Assembly: GCF_001677275.1 (NCBI RefSeq)
Contig: NZ_CP016177.1
Coordinates: 806,001-870,000, forward strand
DNA from: Vibrio breoganii
Lineage (GTDB): Bacteria; Pseudomonadota; Gammaproteobacteria; Enterobacterales; Vibrionaceae
Length of the DNA stretch: 64,000 nucleotides
Reading direction: 5' to 3'
Shown here piece by piece: positions 35,741 through 44,047 of this stretch. Each line of letters starts with the position of its first letter. Positions within the stretch are counted from its first letter, which is position 1. Both the position numbers and the translations under genes were made by a program. Below the pieces are notes generated by a model. That model had not been told where the DNA came from, made no database searches, and saw only the letters and a list, made by a program, of their open reading frames with translations.

Positions 35741-35752
35741 ATTGTATACAAT
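35741..35752. promoter_or_regulatory. GntR-type operator near the GntR/racemase/allantoinase promoter
   Basis: ATTGTATACAAT is a perfect 12-base palindrome, 75 bases upstream of the GntR gene start. FCD-type GntR proteins often bind such GTATAC-centred sites. A similar copy lies next to the permease gene. Confidence 0.7.
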
Positions 35753-35967
35753 CTTCAGGCTCCTTGATGTAAAGGATAATAGAGGGTGAGTGTAGTTTCG
35801 CGAGAAAGAGAGGCTTATTGGTTGGCAAAGGCAATAGCCTAAATAAGCACCATAAAGACGCACAATGTTTGATTATGGTGCGATAAATCATTTAATTTAG
35901 GGGGTACTTCCAAAGATCCTTAGTGTTAATAAGGGATCTTAATGTTGGCACGCAAATTGTATTGAGA

Positions 35968-35979
35968 ATTGTATACAAC
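35968..35979. promoter_or_regulatory. GntR-type operator at the permease promoter
   Basis: ATTGTATACAAC contains the same TTGTATACAA palindrome (35969-35978) and lies 20 bases before the permease ATG. At this position a bound regulator would block transcription or its start. The preceding sequence GCAAATTGTATTGAG may contain the promoter. Confidence 0.7.
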
Positions 35980-35998
35980 AATACATGGAGATGTGTCT

Positions 35999-37438
35999 AT
36001 GAAAACGGAATTACCTGTTAGTCCAAGATTAAGCAATAAGGATCTTGCCCCAGAAGAAAAGAAAGAATGGGGCTGGTACAGTATCTTTGCTTTTTGGATG
36101 TCAGACGTGCACAGCGTTGGTGGTTATGTGTTTGCGGCGAGTTTATTTGCCCTAGGCTTAAATGGTATTCAGGTCTTTATCAGCTTACTTGCTGGTATAT
36201 CGATTGTTTTATTATTTGCTAACTTAATGGGTAAACCAGGTCAAAAGGCGGGTGTCCCTTTTCCTGTGGTAGCTAGGATGTCGTTTGGCGTATTTGGTGC
36301 CAACATTCCGGCGGTGATTCGCGGATTAATCGCAGTTGTTTGGTATGGCATTCAGACTTATTTAGCTTCCAGCTCATTTATCATCTTATTACTCTACTTT
36401 TTCCCACAAACGGAAACCTTGGCTAACGGTCACTTCTTAGGGCTTTCTTATCTTGGCTGGGTTGGCTTTAGCGCTATGTGGGTTTTGCAGGCAATTGTCT
36501 TTATGTTTGGAATGAAGATGATTCGTAAGGTGATTGACTGGTCGGGTCCAGCCATCTATTTGGCGATGTTTGCTCTGTGTGGCTATATGATTAATTTGGC
36601 TGGATGGGAGAACATTAGCTTTAATCTGGGCAAAGAGTCATTGGTTGGAACAGAAGCTATTTTGCAGATGATTGTCGCAACAGCGCTTGTTGCGGGGTAT
36701 TTTGCAGGTCCAACACTGAACTTCAGTGACTTCTCTCGCTACTGCGGTTCTTATAAGCAACTTAAAATAGGCAACCTTTTAGGCTTGCCAGTGAACTTCA
36801 TCTTATTTTCGTTGTTCAGTGTGATTATCGTATCGGCGTCTATTCCAGTGTTTGGTGAAATGATTGTTGATCCTGTTGAAACCGTGAAGCGATTAGACTC
36901 GGGAATGATTACGGTATTGGGTGCCTTGACCTTCATTTTTGCGACGGTAGGTATCAATATTGTGGCGAACTTTGTTGCTCCAGCCTTTGATTTCTCAAAT
37001 GTATCGCCACAAAAAATCAGCTTTAAAACAGGTGGGTTTATTGCCGCATTTGGCTCGGTATTGCTAACACCATGGAACCTATTTAATAACCCTGAAGTGA
37101 TTCACTATACCGTAGATGTTCTAGCAGCGATGATTGGTCCACTTTATGGCATCATCATCGTGGATTACTTCTTTATTAAGAAAGAGAAAATTGATGTACC
37201 TTCACTGTACACCGAGTCTCCGCAAGGGCTGTACTGGTACAAGGATGGCATTAACATGAATAGTGTATACGCTCTCGCTATAGCGAGTATGGCGGCAATT
37301 CTTTCGACCTTCTTTATCACTGAACTTGCAAACTACGCGCTGTTTATTGGTGGCTTTGTATCGGCCTTTGTCTATAAATTCTTAATGCAGAAGCGTTTGT
37401 CTTGGGCAGGTCAGTCGACGTTCGCCAAACAATCTTAA
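35999..37438 (+). CDS. NCS1-family permease, probably allantoin
   Basis: A 479-residue inner-membrane symporter with about 12 hydrophobic segments, of the nucleobase:cation symporter-1 family (Mhp1/PucI-like). Features are WGWYSIFAFWMSDVHSVGGYVFAASLF near the start (helix 1), the conserved helix 3 region GANIPAVIRGLIAVVWYGIQ, and NFSDFSRYCG in the middle. GGAG lies 8 bases before the ATG at 35999; an upstream start at 35969 lies in the operator. Its divergence from the allantoin operon makes allantoin the most likely substrate. A terminator follows. Confidence 0.9.
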   Translation: MKTELPVSPRLSNKDLAPEEKKEWGWYSIFAFWMSDVHSVGGYVFAASLFALGLNGIQVFISLLAGISIVLLFANLMGKPGQKAGVPFPVVARMSFGVFGANIPAVIRGLIAVVWYGIQTYLASSSFIILLLYFFPQTETLANGHFLGLSYLGWVGFSAMWVLQAIVFMFGMKMIRKVIDWSGPAIYLAMFALCGYMINLAGWENISFNLGKESLVGTEAILQMIVATALVAGYFAGPTLNFSDFSRYCGSYKQLKIGNLLGLPVNFILFSLFSVIIVSASIPVFGEMIVDPVETVKRLDSGMITVLGALTFIFATVGINIVANFVAPAFDFSNVSPQKISFKTGGFIAAFGSVLLTPWNLFNNPEVIHYTVDVLAAMIGPLYGIIIVDYFFIKKEKIDVPSLYTESPQGLYWYKDGINMNSVYALAIASMAAILSTFFITELANYALFIGGFVSAFVYKFLMQKRLSWAGQSTFAKQS

Positions 37439-37455
37439 ATTCACGCATAAAGTAA

Positions 37456-37487
37456 AAGGGCTATCCATTCTATGGATAGCCCTTTTT
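37456..37487 (+). terminator. permease terminator
   Basis: AAGGGCTATCCA pairs perfectly with TGGATAGCCCTT around TTCTA, followed by T residues. The upstream A-run makes it potentially bidirectional, so it may also serve the convergent lipoprotein gene. Confidence 0.9.
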
Positions 37488-37506
37488 GTATTTTCTGTAT
37501 TGGTGA

Positions 37507-37839
37507 TTAGTTTGCTGGCAACACAACTGCCGAGGCTTCGTCGCTAGAGCTGCTATCTAGCTTCTTAGAGAGATACTCATAAGCATGGACTAGGTAGAGC
37601 TTATTGGTTTCTCGCTGACACCAACTTCTGGAAAGGCCTCTTCGATTGAATTCGCTACCGATCGCCGCTTGGGTTTGATTAGTGCGACGGCCGTAGTACA
37701 AGGTATCGCAAAGCTGGATATTGGACATGTACTGAGGGTAGAGGTTGACCGCAGACTTGTTGGCATTGAGGTGCTTAGCTTGATTGTGAGTACACCCAGT
37801 TAAAATTAATAAAAACAAAGCGATAAGGCTCTTTTTCAT
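37507..37839 (-). CDS. hypothetical small lipoprotein
   Basis: A 110-residue protein with a lipoprotein signal peptide (MKKSLIALFLLILTGC, lipobox LTGC). The mature part has two cysteines (QLCDTLYYGRRTN and SWCQRETN) and the stretch AIGSEFNRRGLSRSWC, similar to small lipoproteins common in vibrios. Function unknown. It is convergent with the permease gene. Confidence 0.8.
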   Translation of the reverse strand: MKKSLIALFLLILTGCTHNQAKHLNANKSAVNLYPQYMSNIQLCDTLYYGRRTNQTQAAIGSEFNRRGLSRSWCQRETNKLYLVHAYEYLSKKLDSSSSDEASAVVLPAN

Positions 37840-37961
37840 TGTCTATGCGCCATCAGTTAATGCGAGAAGGCGCCATTATAAGCATTAGTTCAGTGTTTGT
37901 TTGTCAATTTTGCAACAGGCCGTAACAGCGCTCACGTTAGTCGAACGTTATATGGGCGAAT

Positions 37962-39182
37962 TTACGCCTTCTTGGAAACGAAAATGCCGTTCTCAGCGGA
38001 TGAGTCTCGCTTGTCGATACGTTTGAGTAGCCCTATAGCAACAAACATCGCAATGAAGAGGGTTGTACCGCCAAACACCACAGCAGACCAACCGCCATGC
38101 TGCCAGCAATAGAGTAGCAAGAACCCACCTAGACTGCCGCCAATGTAGTAATGAACAAGGTATAACGCCGTTGCTGTCGCTTTAGCATGTGTCGCTTTTC
38201 GGCCTACCCACCCATAGGCAAGGGTATGGGTGAAAAAAGCGCCAAAGCTGATCAGAAGAAGCCCTATCATCATGGCGCCAAGGTGCTCCAATAGGGCAAT
38301 CCACATTCCAAGCATGCTTAGTAGCGAGCCTAAAAACATGCCGTGAATCGGGGAGAAGTGGCGGGTCCAATGACCTGCACATTTGGAACTAAAGGTACCA
38401 GCCAGATAGCAGACGAAAATCAGTGAGGCCAAACCAACAGGAACATTGTGCGGAGCGCCAACTAGGCGAAACCCCATCACAGAATAAAGGTTCACAAACA
38501 GCGAGAAATTGATGCCGCCAATGAGCATAGCAACCCATACCCTGTGATTTTTGAAGTGACCGATTATCGCTCTGTGTTGATGATGAAAGCTAGTAGAGGA
38601 AGGGGTGAAGCCTTGCTGTTTTGGCAATAGGTAACCAACAAGCAACGCCCCAACTAATGTAAACCCTAGCGCAACTTGAATTGCTGTTGCCACGCTGTAG
38701 TGATCAGCAATTAATCCACCGCTGATCCTGCCGGCGATGCCGCCTAGGGAGTTGGCCGCTATGTAGCTACCAATTGCCATAGAAAAGGCTTTGCTATCAA
38801 GTTCTTCTGCCATATAGGCCACCGCCACAGCGGCAAAAGCGGCAAGCGCAACGCCAATAATTGCTCGGCAAACCACTAAGAACAGAAACGATTGGCCCAA
38901 CAGCATAAGCCCTGATATGACAGGAATTGCCAGCAACCCAAACATCATCACCGGCTTTCTTCCTATTGATTCAGAGATCACTGCCATTGGCACCAAGCAA
39001 AATGACAGAGCCAGTGTTGTTGAAGCAAACAGCCAATTTACCTGAGTTTCAGACACAGAAAACTGTATTGCAAAGGCGGGCAGCATAGGTTGAAGCAGAT
39101 ACAGATTGGAGAATACAAGAAATGACCCTAGGGCGAGAGAAAGGGTAATGCGTTTATATTCTGGTGAACCAAAGCTGACCAT
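37962..39182 (-). CDS. MFS transporter (DHA1-like)
   Basis: A 406-residue protein with 12 hydrophobic segments and the MFS motif A region between helices 2 and 3 (VISESIGRKPVMMFG). The segment FSNLYLLQPMLPAF resembles YnfM/YgaY-type transporters of the drug:H+ antiporter family. The substrate is not readable. The LysR gene at 39300 is divergent across 117 bases and probably regulates it. No terminator is obvious. Confidence 0.88.
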   Translation of the reverse strand: MVSFGSPEYKRITLSLALGSFLVFSNLYLLQPMLPAFAIQFSVSETQVNWLFASTTLALSFCLVPMAVISESIGRKPVMMFGLLAIPVISGLMLLGQSFLFLVVCRAIIGVALAAFAAVAVAYMAEELDSKAFSMAIGSYIAANSLGGIAGRISGGLIADHYSVATAIQVALGFTLVGALLVGYLLPKQQGFTPSSTSFHHQHRAIIGHFKNHRVWVAMLIGGINFSLFVNLYSVMGFRLVGAPHNVPVGLASLIFVCYLAGTFSSKCAGHWTRHFSPIHGMFLGSLLSMLGMWIALLEHLGAMMIGLLLISFGAFFTHTLAYGWVGRKATHAKATATALYLVHYYIGGSLGGFLLLYCWQHGGWSAVVFGGTTLFIAMFVAIGLLKRIDKRDSSAENGIFVSKKA

Positions 39183-39299
39183 GTTTGCCTCAATGAAGGG
39201 TGGTACGAAAAAAGAATGCTCAAAGTGTGATTAGGCTATCACCAAGACATTGATATAAGAAATATATTAAAAATATCAATCCCATATATTTTTGATCTC

Positions 39300-40169
39300 A
39301 TGGAATCCAAACAGCTCAAGCATTTTTTGGCGGTCGCAAAGCACGGCAACTTCACGCAAGCGGCCAAAGAAATTCATATCGCGCAGCCTGCACTTAGCAT
39401 ATCAATCAAGAAATTTGAGCAGTCATTGGGCGTGGTGCTGTTTCGCCGAGAGGAGAAAAGGGTCAGCTTGACCAAAGAGGGCGAAGTCCTGTTAGTACAT
39501 GCTCAGCGAGTTATCCAACAACTGCATGATGCCACTTTGGCAATTGATGAACTTAAAGGATTACAAAAAGGTGAGGTGCGATTGGGTGCCCCGTCCATGA
39601 TGGGGAGTTACTTCTTTCCGCGCGTAGTGATGGCATTTAAGAGCCAGTATCCCGATTTAAAGCTGACATTGGTTGAAGCTGGCACACGCTCCATTCGCAA
39701 AATGCTGCTGGAGGGGGAGTTAGATTTGGGGGTGATCAACTGCGACGATGTGCCCGACGATCTGCATGTTGACCATTTGTTCACAAGTCAGATGGTGGCG
39801 GTTGTGGGCTCAGAGCACGAACTCGCGAGTAAGAAAACCATTGGCTTTGAAGAGTTCTTTGAATATGAACTGGTGATGTTCAAACACGGCTACTTCCATC
39901 GAGATTTTCTTGATCAGGTCAGTGAAGCAAATGGTTTATCTATGAGGTCCTCCTTTGAAACCAATTTGCTGCCTATGATCCTAAGTATCGTTAAGCAAGA
40001 GTTTGCGATCACAGCATTGCTCGATCTGGTCACTGAGTACGAAAATGGCATCGTTGGGATACCGTTTACACCCCCAGTAACTCTAGATCTAGGGCTCGCA
40101 TGGCGAAAGCAGGGCTACCTGTCGATTGCTGATCGCACCTTTATCGAATTTGTAAAGCGTTATGTGTGA
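39300..40169 (+). CDS. LysR family transcriptional regulator
   Basis: A 289-residue LysR protein with a canonical N-terminal domain (ESKQLKHFLAVAKHGNFTQAAKEIHIAQPALSI begins the protein) and an effector domain of the CynR/CbL-like type. It is divergent from the MFS transporter, its likely target. An IS3-family element begins 65 bases after its stop. Confidence 0.9.
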   Translation: MESKQLKHFLAVAKHGNFTQAAKEIHIAQPALSISIKKFEQSLGVVLFRREEKRVSLTKEGEVLLVHAQRVIQQLHDATLAIDELKGLQKGEVRLGAPSMMGSYFFPRVVMAFKSQYPDLKLTLVEAGTRSIRKMLLEGELDLGVINCDDVPDDLHVDHLFTSQMVAVVGSEHELASKKTIGFEEFFEYELVMFKHGYFHRDFLDQVSEANGLSMRSSFETNLLPMILSIVKQEFAITALLDLVTEYENGIVGIPFTPPVTLDLGLAWRKQGYLSIADRTFIEFVKRYV

Positions 40170-40263
40170 TCTTATCTGCGACAGAACTTAGAAAGCAGAT
40201 GCATTCAGTTTGTGTTTTATCTGTGTTAGTGAGTGATCTGCACCAGCAAGACTGGACACTTCA

Positions 40264-41115
40264 TTAAGCGACATTTTGTTGTTCAAAGTTAACTGGGCTT
40301 AGATACCCAAGAGCACTGTGCCTTCTCGTCCGATTATAATCAACCTCTATGTACTCGAAGATCGTTTGCCGCATCTGGTCTCTCGTCATAATCGGCTCAT
40401 ATTGGATCGCTTCTACTTTCATTGAATGGAAGAAGCTCTCAACACAAGCATTGTCCCAACAGTTTCCTTTCCTACTCATACTTTGCTTTAGATTATAGCC
40501 CTTTATGATGTTTCGATAATCTTTTGAGCAGTACTGACTACCTCGATCACTATGAACGATAACCTGCTCAGGGAACCCGCGACGGAACAAAGCCATTGAT
40601 AATGCATCGCAGACGAGCGTAGCTGTCATTCTAGTATCCATGGACCATCCGATTACTTGTCTTGAGTAAAGGTCAATAATTACCGCCAAGTACAGCCAGC
40701 CTTCGCTTGTCGCAACATAGGTGATGTCTCCCGCCCACTTTTCATTGGGAGCCGCTGCGTTAAAGTTCTGAGCCAACAAGTTTGGAGCAACAGGCATTTG
40801 ATGCTTGCTGTCTGTAGTGCACTTAAATTTGCGTGCCGCTTTCGGCGTTAAATCTTGACGCTTCATACTGGCCGCAATGGTTTTAACATTGTGGTTATTA
40901 CCGCTTTCAGACAGTTCTTTTTGGATTCGCCTTGAGCCATCTCGGCCCTTGCTGTTGTCAAAAGCTTCTTTGACTTTTGTATCAAGCTTTTGACGTATTG
41001 CCTCGCGTTGAATGGCCTTATGGCGATGTTTAATCCAGTAATAAAACCCACTTCGGGATACCCCTAACACCTTAGCCATACGCACGATATTGAAGCAAAG
41101 CAGGTGTTCGAGCAT
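40264..41115 (-). CDS. IS3-family transposase OrfB (DDE integrase domain)
   Basis: A 283-residue catalytic subunit. A helix-turn-helix-like N-terminus (MAKVLGVSRSGFYYWIKH) precedes an rve integrase core with DDE residues: D in WAGDITYVA, D in VIVHSDRGSQY, E in NACVESFFHSMKVE. Upstream the same frame stays open across the orfA stop (EKSKVNCYEF), so the functional transposase is probably an OrfAB fusion made by -1 frameshifting at the A-run near 41135. Confidence 0.92.
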   Translation of the reverse strand: MLEHLLCFNIVRMAKVLGVSRSGFYYWIKHRHKAIQREAIRQKLDTKVKEAFDNSKGRDGSRRIQKELSESGNNHNVKTIAASMKRQDLTPKAARKFKCTTDSKHQMPVAPNLLAQNFNAAAPNEKWAGDITYVATSEGWLYLAVIIDLYSRQVIGWSMDTRMTATLVCDALSMALFRRGFPEQVIVHSDRGSQYCSKDYRNIIKGYNLKQSMSRKGNCWDNACVESFFHSMKVEAIQYEPIMTRDQMRQTIFEYIEVDYNRTRRHSALGYLSPVNFEQQNVA

Positions 41116-41129
41116 AAATTCATAGCAAT

Positions 41130-41414
41130 TTACTTTAGATTTTTCGCGAAGTAGGTGGCGGCCTTTTTTACAATTTCTAGCTCTTCTGATTGCTCAGCCA
41201 ATTGCCTTTTGAGCTTGGCAACCTCTGCGGCTAGCTCTTGCTCTCGCTGACTCGTATTGGTGTCTTTCTTCGAGTTCTTCCGCCACCCATAGATTTGAGA
41301 TTCATGTAAAGAAAGCTGTCTTGCTGCAGCAGCTACTCCGACTTTCTCTGCTAGCTTCAAAGTTTCTGCTTTAAATTCAGGGGAATGTTTAATTCTAGTT
41401 TTCTTAGTTGTCAT
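41130..41414 (-). CDS. IS3-family transposase OrfA
   Basis: A 94-residue protein with a helix-turn-helix (HSPEFKAETLKLAEKVG, QLSLHESQIYGWRK) and a C-terminal leucine-zipper-like coiled coil (ELAAEVAKLKRQLAEQ). It binds the IS ends and is the N-terminal half of OrfAB. Confidence 0.92.
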   Translation of the reverse strand: MTTKKTRIKHSPEFKAETLKLAEKVGVAAAARQLSLHESQIYGWRKNSKKDTNTSQREQELAAEVAKLKRQLAEQSEELEIVKKAATYFAKNLK

Positions 41415-41476
41415 TGTTCACCTCGTTAGTGATTGTACTCACTTAACTCGGTGTCCAAAACTGCTGGGGCGGATCA

Positions 41477-41612
41477 ACAGCAAGTGAGCGATACTATCGC
41501 AAAAATGATCCACAGAGATGCACCACGTTTCTTCTCTGTAGAGCTGTTTGAGAATCAGAAGGGTAAATCTGACACCATTGAGTATGTTGCTAAGGTAACA
41601 GAGTACGAGTAG
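41477..41612 (+). pseudogene. 3' fragment of a gene truncated by the IS3 element
   Basis: From the IS end the plus strand is open for about 44 codons to TAG at 41610-41612, encoding QQVSDTIAKMIHRDAPRFF, then SVELFENQKGK and a final KVTEYE. It resembles the end of a small exported protein of the YdgH/DUF1471 kind, but this is a weak resemblance. No 5' part lies on the other side of the IS, so it was deleted. A terminator follows at 41683. Confidence 0.55.
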
Positions 41613-41682
41613 CGCACTACTATTGGTGCGACTCAATCGACAGGGTTGCGCTTAACTCCTAAAATAGTGTGGGAACCTAGAG

Positions 41683-41711
41683 AGCCTTAGCCTTATCAGC
41701 TAAGGCTTTTT
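41683..41711 (+). terminator. terminator after truncated gene
   Basis: AGCCTTAGC and GCTAAGGCT form a perfect 9-base stem around 7 bases, followed by T residues. The rest of the gap to dacA (41712-41974) shows only AT-rich promoter-like sequence. Confidence 0.88.
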
Positions 41712-41974
41712 AGCACCTATCGATACGCCTAATCAGACTAGTTCTTTCAGGTTTTATTGCTGAATCTGGGTATATGTAAGCAAATGTGTCTCCGATTGCG
41801 AAATAACTGTGTTTACCAAGATATAAAGAGATAATGATTTTTTGAGCTTATTCACTTTTTGCAGTAATTTAACTGAATTTTGTGAAGTCATAGTATCTAA
41901 TACTATATGCCATCTAATTATCACGAAATGCCTGTAAAGTAGGCGAAATTTCTGGAAAAACGTTATCTAAATTT

Positions 41975-43132
41975 ATGAAAAGAAGACTGAACGGACTAAC
42001 TCTTACTCTTTTAGCATCACTATCATTTTCTGTTTTTGCAGCTCCTATAGCGATACCTAATCCTCCCTCTTTGTCTGCCAAAGGTTACGTACTTCTTGAT
42101 TATCACTCAGGTGAAGTGATTGCAGAGCACAATCCACACACCCAGCTTAAGCCTGCAAGCTTAACCAAGCTGATGACCAGTTATACTGCCGGCCAAGAAC
42201 TGAATCGCGGCAATATCGCTAAGACAGATCAGGTGACTATCAGTCGAGAAGCGTGGGCGAGAAATTTCCCTGATTCTTCAAAAATGTTCATTGAGGTGGG
42301 CAACACCGTCGAGTTTAGTGATCTGTTGCGCGGATTGATTGTTCAATCCGGCAACGACGCATCGGTAGCGATAGCAGAACACGTGGCGGGCTCTCAAGCG
42401 GCATTTGTGGACCTGATGAATAACTGGGCGCGTCGCCTGCAATTGAACGACACGTACTTTGCAAACCCTCACGGTCTTGATGATCCAAACCAAGCGACCA
42501 CTGCCTACGATATGGCGAAACTGGGCCAAGCATTGATTCGTGATGTTCCAACCCTGTTTCCCCTGTATAGCGAAACGTCTTTTACCTACAACGGCATAAC
42601 TCAGCATAACCGAAACGCACTGCTTCGCGATCGCAGCATGAACGTTGATGGCATGAAAACAGGTTACACACAAGGCGCCGGTTACAGTCTGGTAAGTACC
42701 GCAACCCAAGGAGACATGCGCTTGATCTCTGTGGTGATGGGAACGTCTAGCCCGAATGTTCGTACAACAGAGAGCAAGAGCCTACTTAACTATGGCTTTA
42801 GATTCTTTGAAACCATTCAACCTCATGAGGTGGGTGCAGAGGTGACGGAAACCCGCATCTGGATGGGTGAAGAGAATCAAGTGAGTCTTGGTATCGCTGA
42901 AGACGTATACATGTCGGTTCGTCGTGGCTCAGGCAATAATATTCGCGCAGAAGTTGACTTACCTTCAACCTTGAAAGCGCCGATCGCACAAGGCGAAACA
43001 CTGGGTAGTGTCAATTATATTGATGAAAATAATCAGGTGTTGAAGACGGTTCCACTGGTTGCCTTAAATGATGTAGAGCAAGGGGGCTTCTTTAAGAGGA
43101 TATTTGACTACATTCGCTTGATGTTTATCTAA
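41975..43132 (+). CDS. dacA: D-alanyl-D-alanine carboxypeptidase (PBP5/6 type)
   Basis: A 385-residue periplasmic, membrane-anchored penicillin-binding protein that trims the terminal D-Ala from peptidoglycan stem peptides. The signal peptide spans about residues 1-22. Active-site motifs are S62-x-x-K65 (ASLTK), S125-G-N and K228-T-G. A C-terminal PBP5-associated beta domain is followed by an amphipathic anchor (GGFFKRIFDYIRLMFI). E. coli DacA is 403 residues. dacA-like paralogues exist, so the symbol is the best guess within the family. Confidence 0.9.
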   Translation: MKRRLNGLTLTLLASLSFSVFAAPIAIPNPPSLSAKGYVLLDYHSGEVIAEHNPHTQLKPASLTKLMTSYTAGQELNRGNIAKTDQVTISREAWARNFPDSSKMFIEVGNTVEFSDLLRGLIVQSGNDASVAIAEHVAGSQAAFVDLMNNWARRLQLNDTYFANPHGLDDPNQATTAYDMAKLGQALIRDVPTLFPLYSETSFTYNGITQHNRNALLRDRSMNVDGMKTGYTQGAGYSLVSTATQGDMRLISVVMGTSSPNVRTTESKSLLNYGFRFFETIQPHEVGAEVTETRIWMGEENQVSLGIAEDVYMSVRRGSGNNIRAEVDLPSTLKAPIAQGETLGSVNYIDENNQVLKTVPLVALNDVEQGGFFKRIFDYIRLMFI

Positions 43133-43185
43133 GCCAGTAAAAGTTAGAGATAGATCAAAGGATCTAACTGTGCTTTATTGCAAAA

Positions 43186-43204
43186 TACAATCATTATCAT
43201 TTAC
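43186..43204. promoter_or_regulatory. Fur-box-like site upstream of NAD(P)-binding protein gene
   Basis: ACAATCATTATCATTTAC matches the Fur consensus at about 14 of 19 positions on one strand (AATGATAATGATT on the other). It ends about 12 bases before the ATG, where binding would block expression. Iron control is inferred. Confidence 0.6.
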
Positions 43205-43215
43205 AGGTATTGATT

Positions 43216-43839
43216 ATGCAAAAGGTGGTTATTTTTGGGGCTGCAAGTGGCTTAGGGGCTGCGACTGCAGCCTATTTTTCTGTGCAAGGCTATGATGTTG
43301 TTGGGGTAGCAAGAGATCCTAGTAAGAATCTAATGCTAAACCAAGATTCATCTCTGCGATGTGATGCCACAGTGCAATCAGAGGTTGAATCGGTGGTTGA
43401 TTGTATTGCTGAGGACACTTGGGTTATTTCAAGCATGGGCAGTTTTCAGTCAGATAATCCAGTGGATTATATTGGACATCGATATTTGATTGATTCCCTG
43501 CAGCGCAAGGGCGTCAAACGATTACTGCTAGTTACATCACTAGGCTGCGGGGACAGTTGGCCTTATCTCTCTGACAATGCAAAGAGAGCCTTTGGGGCTT
43601 CTGTTCGAGAAAAGTCACTAGCCGAGTCTTGGCTACAAACCAGTTCACTGGCCTACACAATTCTGCGACCAGGCGGACTAAAGAATGGCGAATCAACAGG
43701 AACCGGAGTTCTATCACAACATGAAGAGGTACACGGCTCTATCACACGCGGTGAAGTCGCAAGGCTGATTGAGCAGTTGCTAAAGACTGAATCTAGCGTA
43801 GGTAGCGTGTATCAATGCGTAGATAAGGTAACGGTTTAG
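43216..43839 (+). CDS. NAD(P)H-binding Rossmann protein (atypical SDR)
   Basis: A 207-residue protein with the nucleotide-binding motif VVIFGAASGLGAATA at the N-terminus. It has the features of the NAD(P)H-binding/NmrA-like atypical SDR group: LLLVTSLGCGDSW near the middle, then a KSLAESWLQ segment and YTILRPGGLK. The start at 43216 is chosen because the family begins at the Rossmann strand; TTG two codons upstream is also open. A Fur-box-like site lies directly upstream. A terminator follows. The substrate is unknown; biliverdin- or flavin-reductase-like roles are possible. Confidence 0.82.
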   Translation: MQKVVIFGAASGLGAATAAYFSVQGYDVVGVARDPSKNLMLNQDSSLRCDATVQSEVESVVDCIAEDTWVISSMGSFQSDNPVDYIGHRYLIDSLQRKGVKRLLLVTSLGCGDSWPYLSDNAKRAFGASVREKSLAESWLQTSSLAYTILRPGGLKNGESTGTGVLSQHEEVHGSITRGEVARLIEQLLKTESSVGSVYQCVDKVTV

Positions 43840-43853
43840 TTTCACATTTTTAA

Positions 43854-43882
43854 AGGCCTGAACTCTGTTCAGGCCTCTCTCT
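43854..43882 (+). terminator. terminator after NAD(P)-binding protein gene
   Basis: AGGCCTGAAC and GTTCAGGCCT form a perfect 10-base stem with a TCT loop, followed by a pyrimidine tract (CTCTCT) rather than a pure T-run. Confidence 0.75.
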
Positions 43883-43916
43883 ATCACTGCATCTTATTAA
43901 CAAAAAATCAATTTTA

Positions 43917-44047
43917 TCAACTGGTTAGCTTCTTCTCTGGCAAGTACTTATCCAATAAAAGTAGAGCTATAAAGATGTAAGCCATCGATCCCGCTATTTG
44001 AATCAACCTTAACATGACTTTTGTTTCTGCATCTAGCATTAGTGGAC
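43917..44047 (-). pseudogene. 3' fragment of a membrane-protein gene truncated by ISAs1 element
   Basis: On the minus strand, reading out of the IS, the frame is open to TGA at 43917-43919 and gives LMLDAETKVMLRLIQIAG, then a hydrophobic stretch SMAYIFIALLLLDKYL and the end EKKLTS. It is the C-terminus of a protein with a membrane segment. It is not evidently the continuation of the SIR2-like fragment on the other side. Confidence 0.5.

Larger units (their letters stand above)
40234..41476 (-). mobile_element. IS3-family insertion sequence (IS3 group), 1243 bases
   Basis: The terminal repeats are imperfect: left TGATCTGCACCAGCAAGA with TGGACAC downstream; right, read inward on the minus strand, TGATCCGCCCCAGCAGTT with TGGACAC. 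The element encodes orfA and orfB. No matching target duplication is seen (GAG left, ACA right), which suggests a rearrangement after insertion. Confidence 0.85.
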
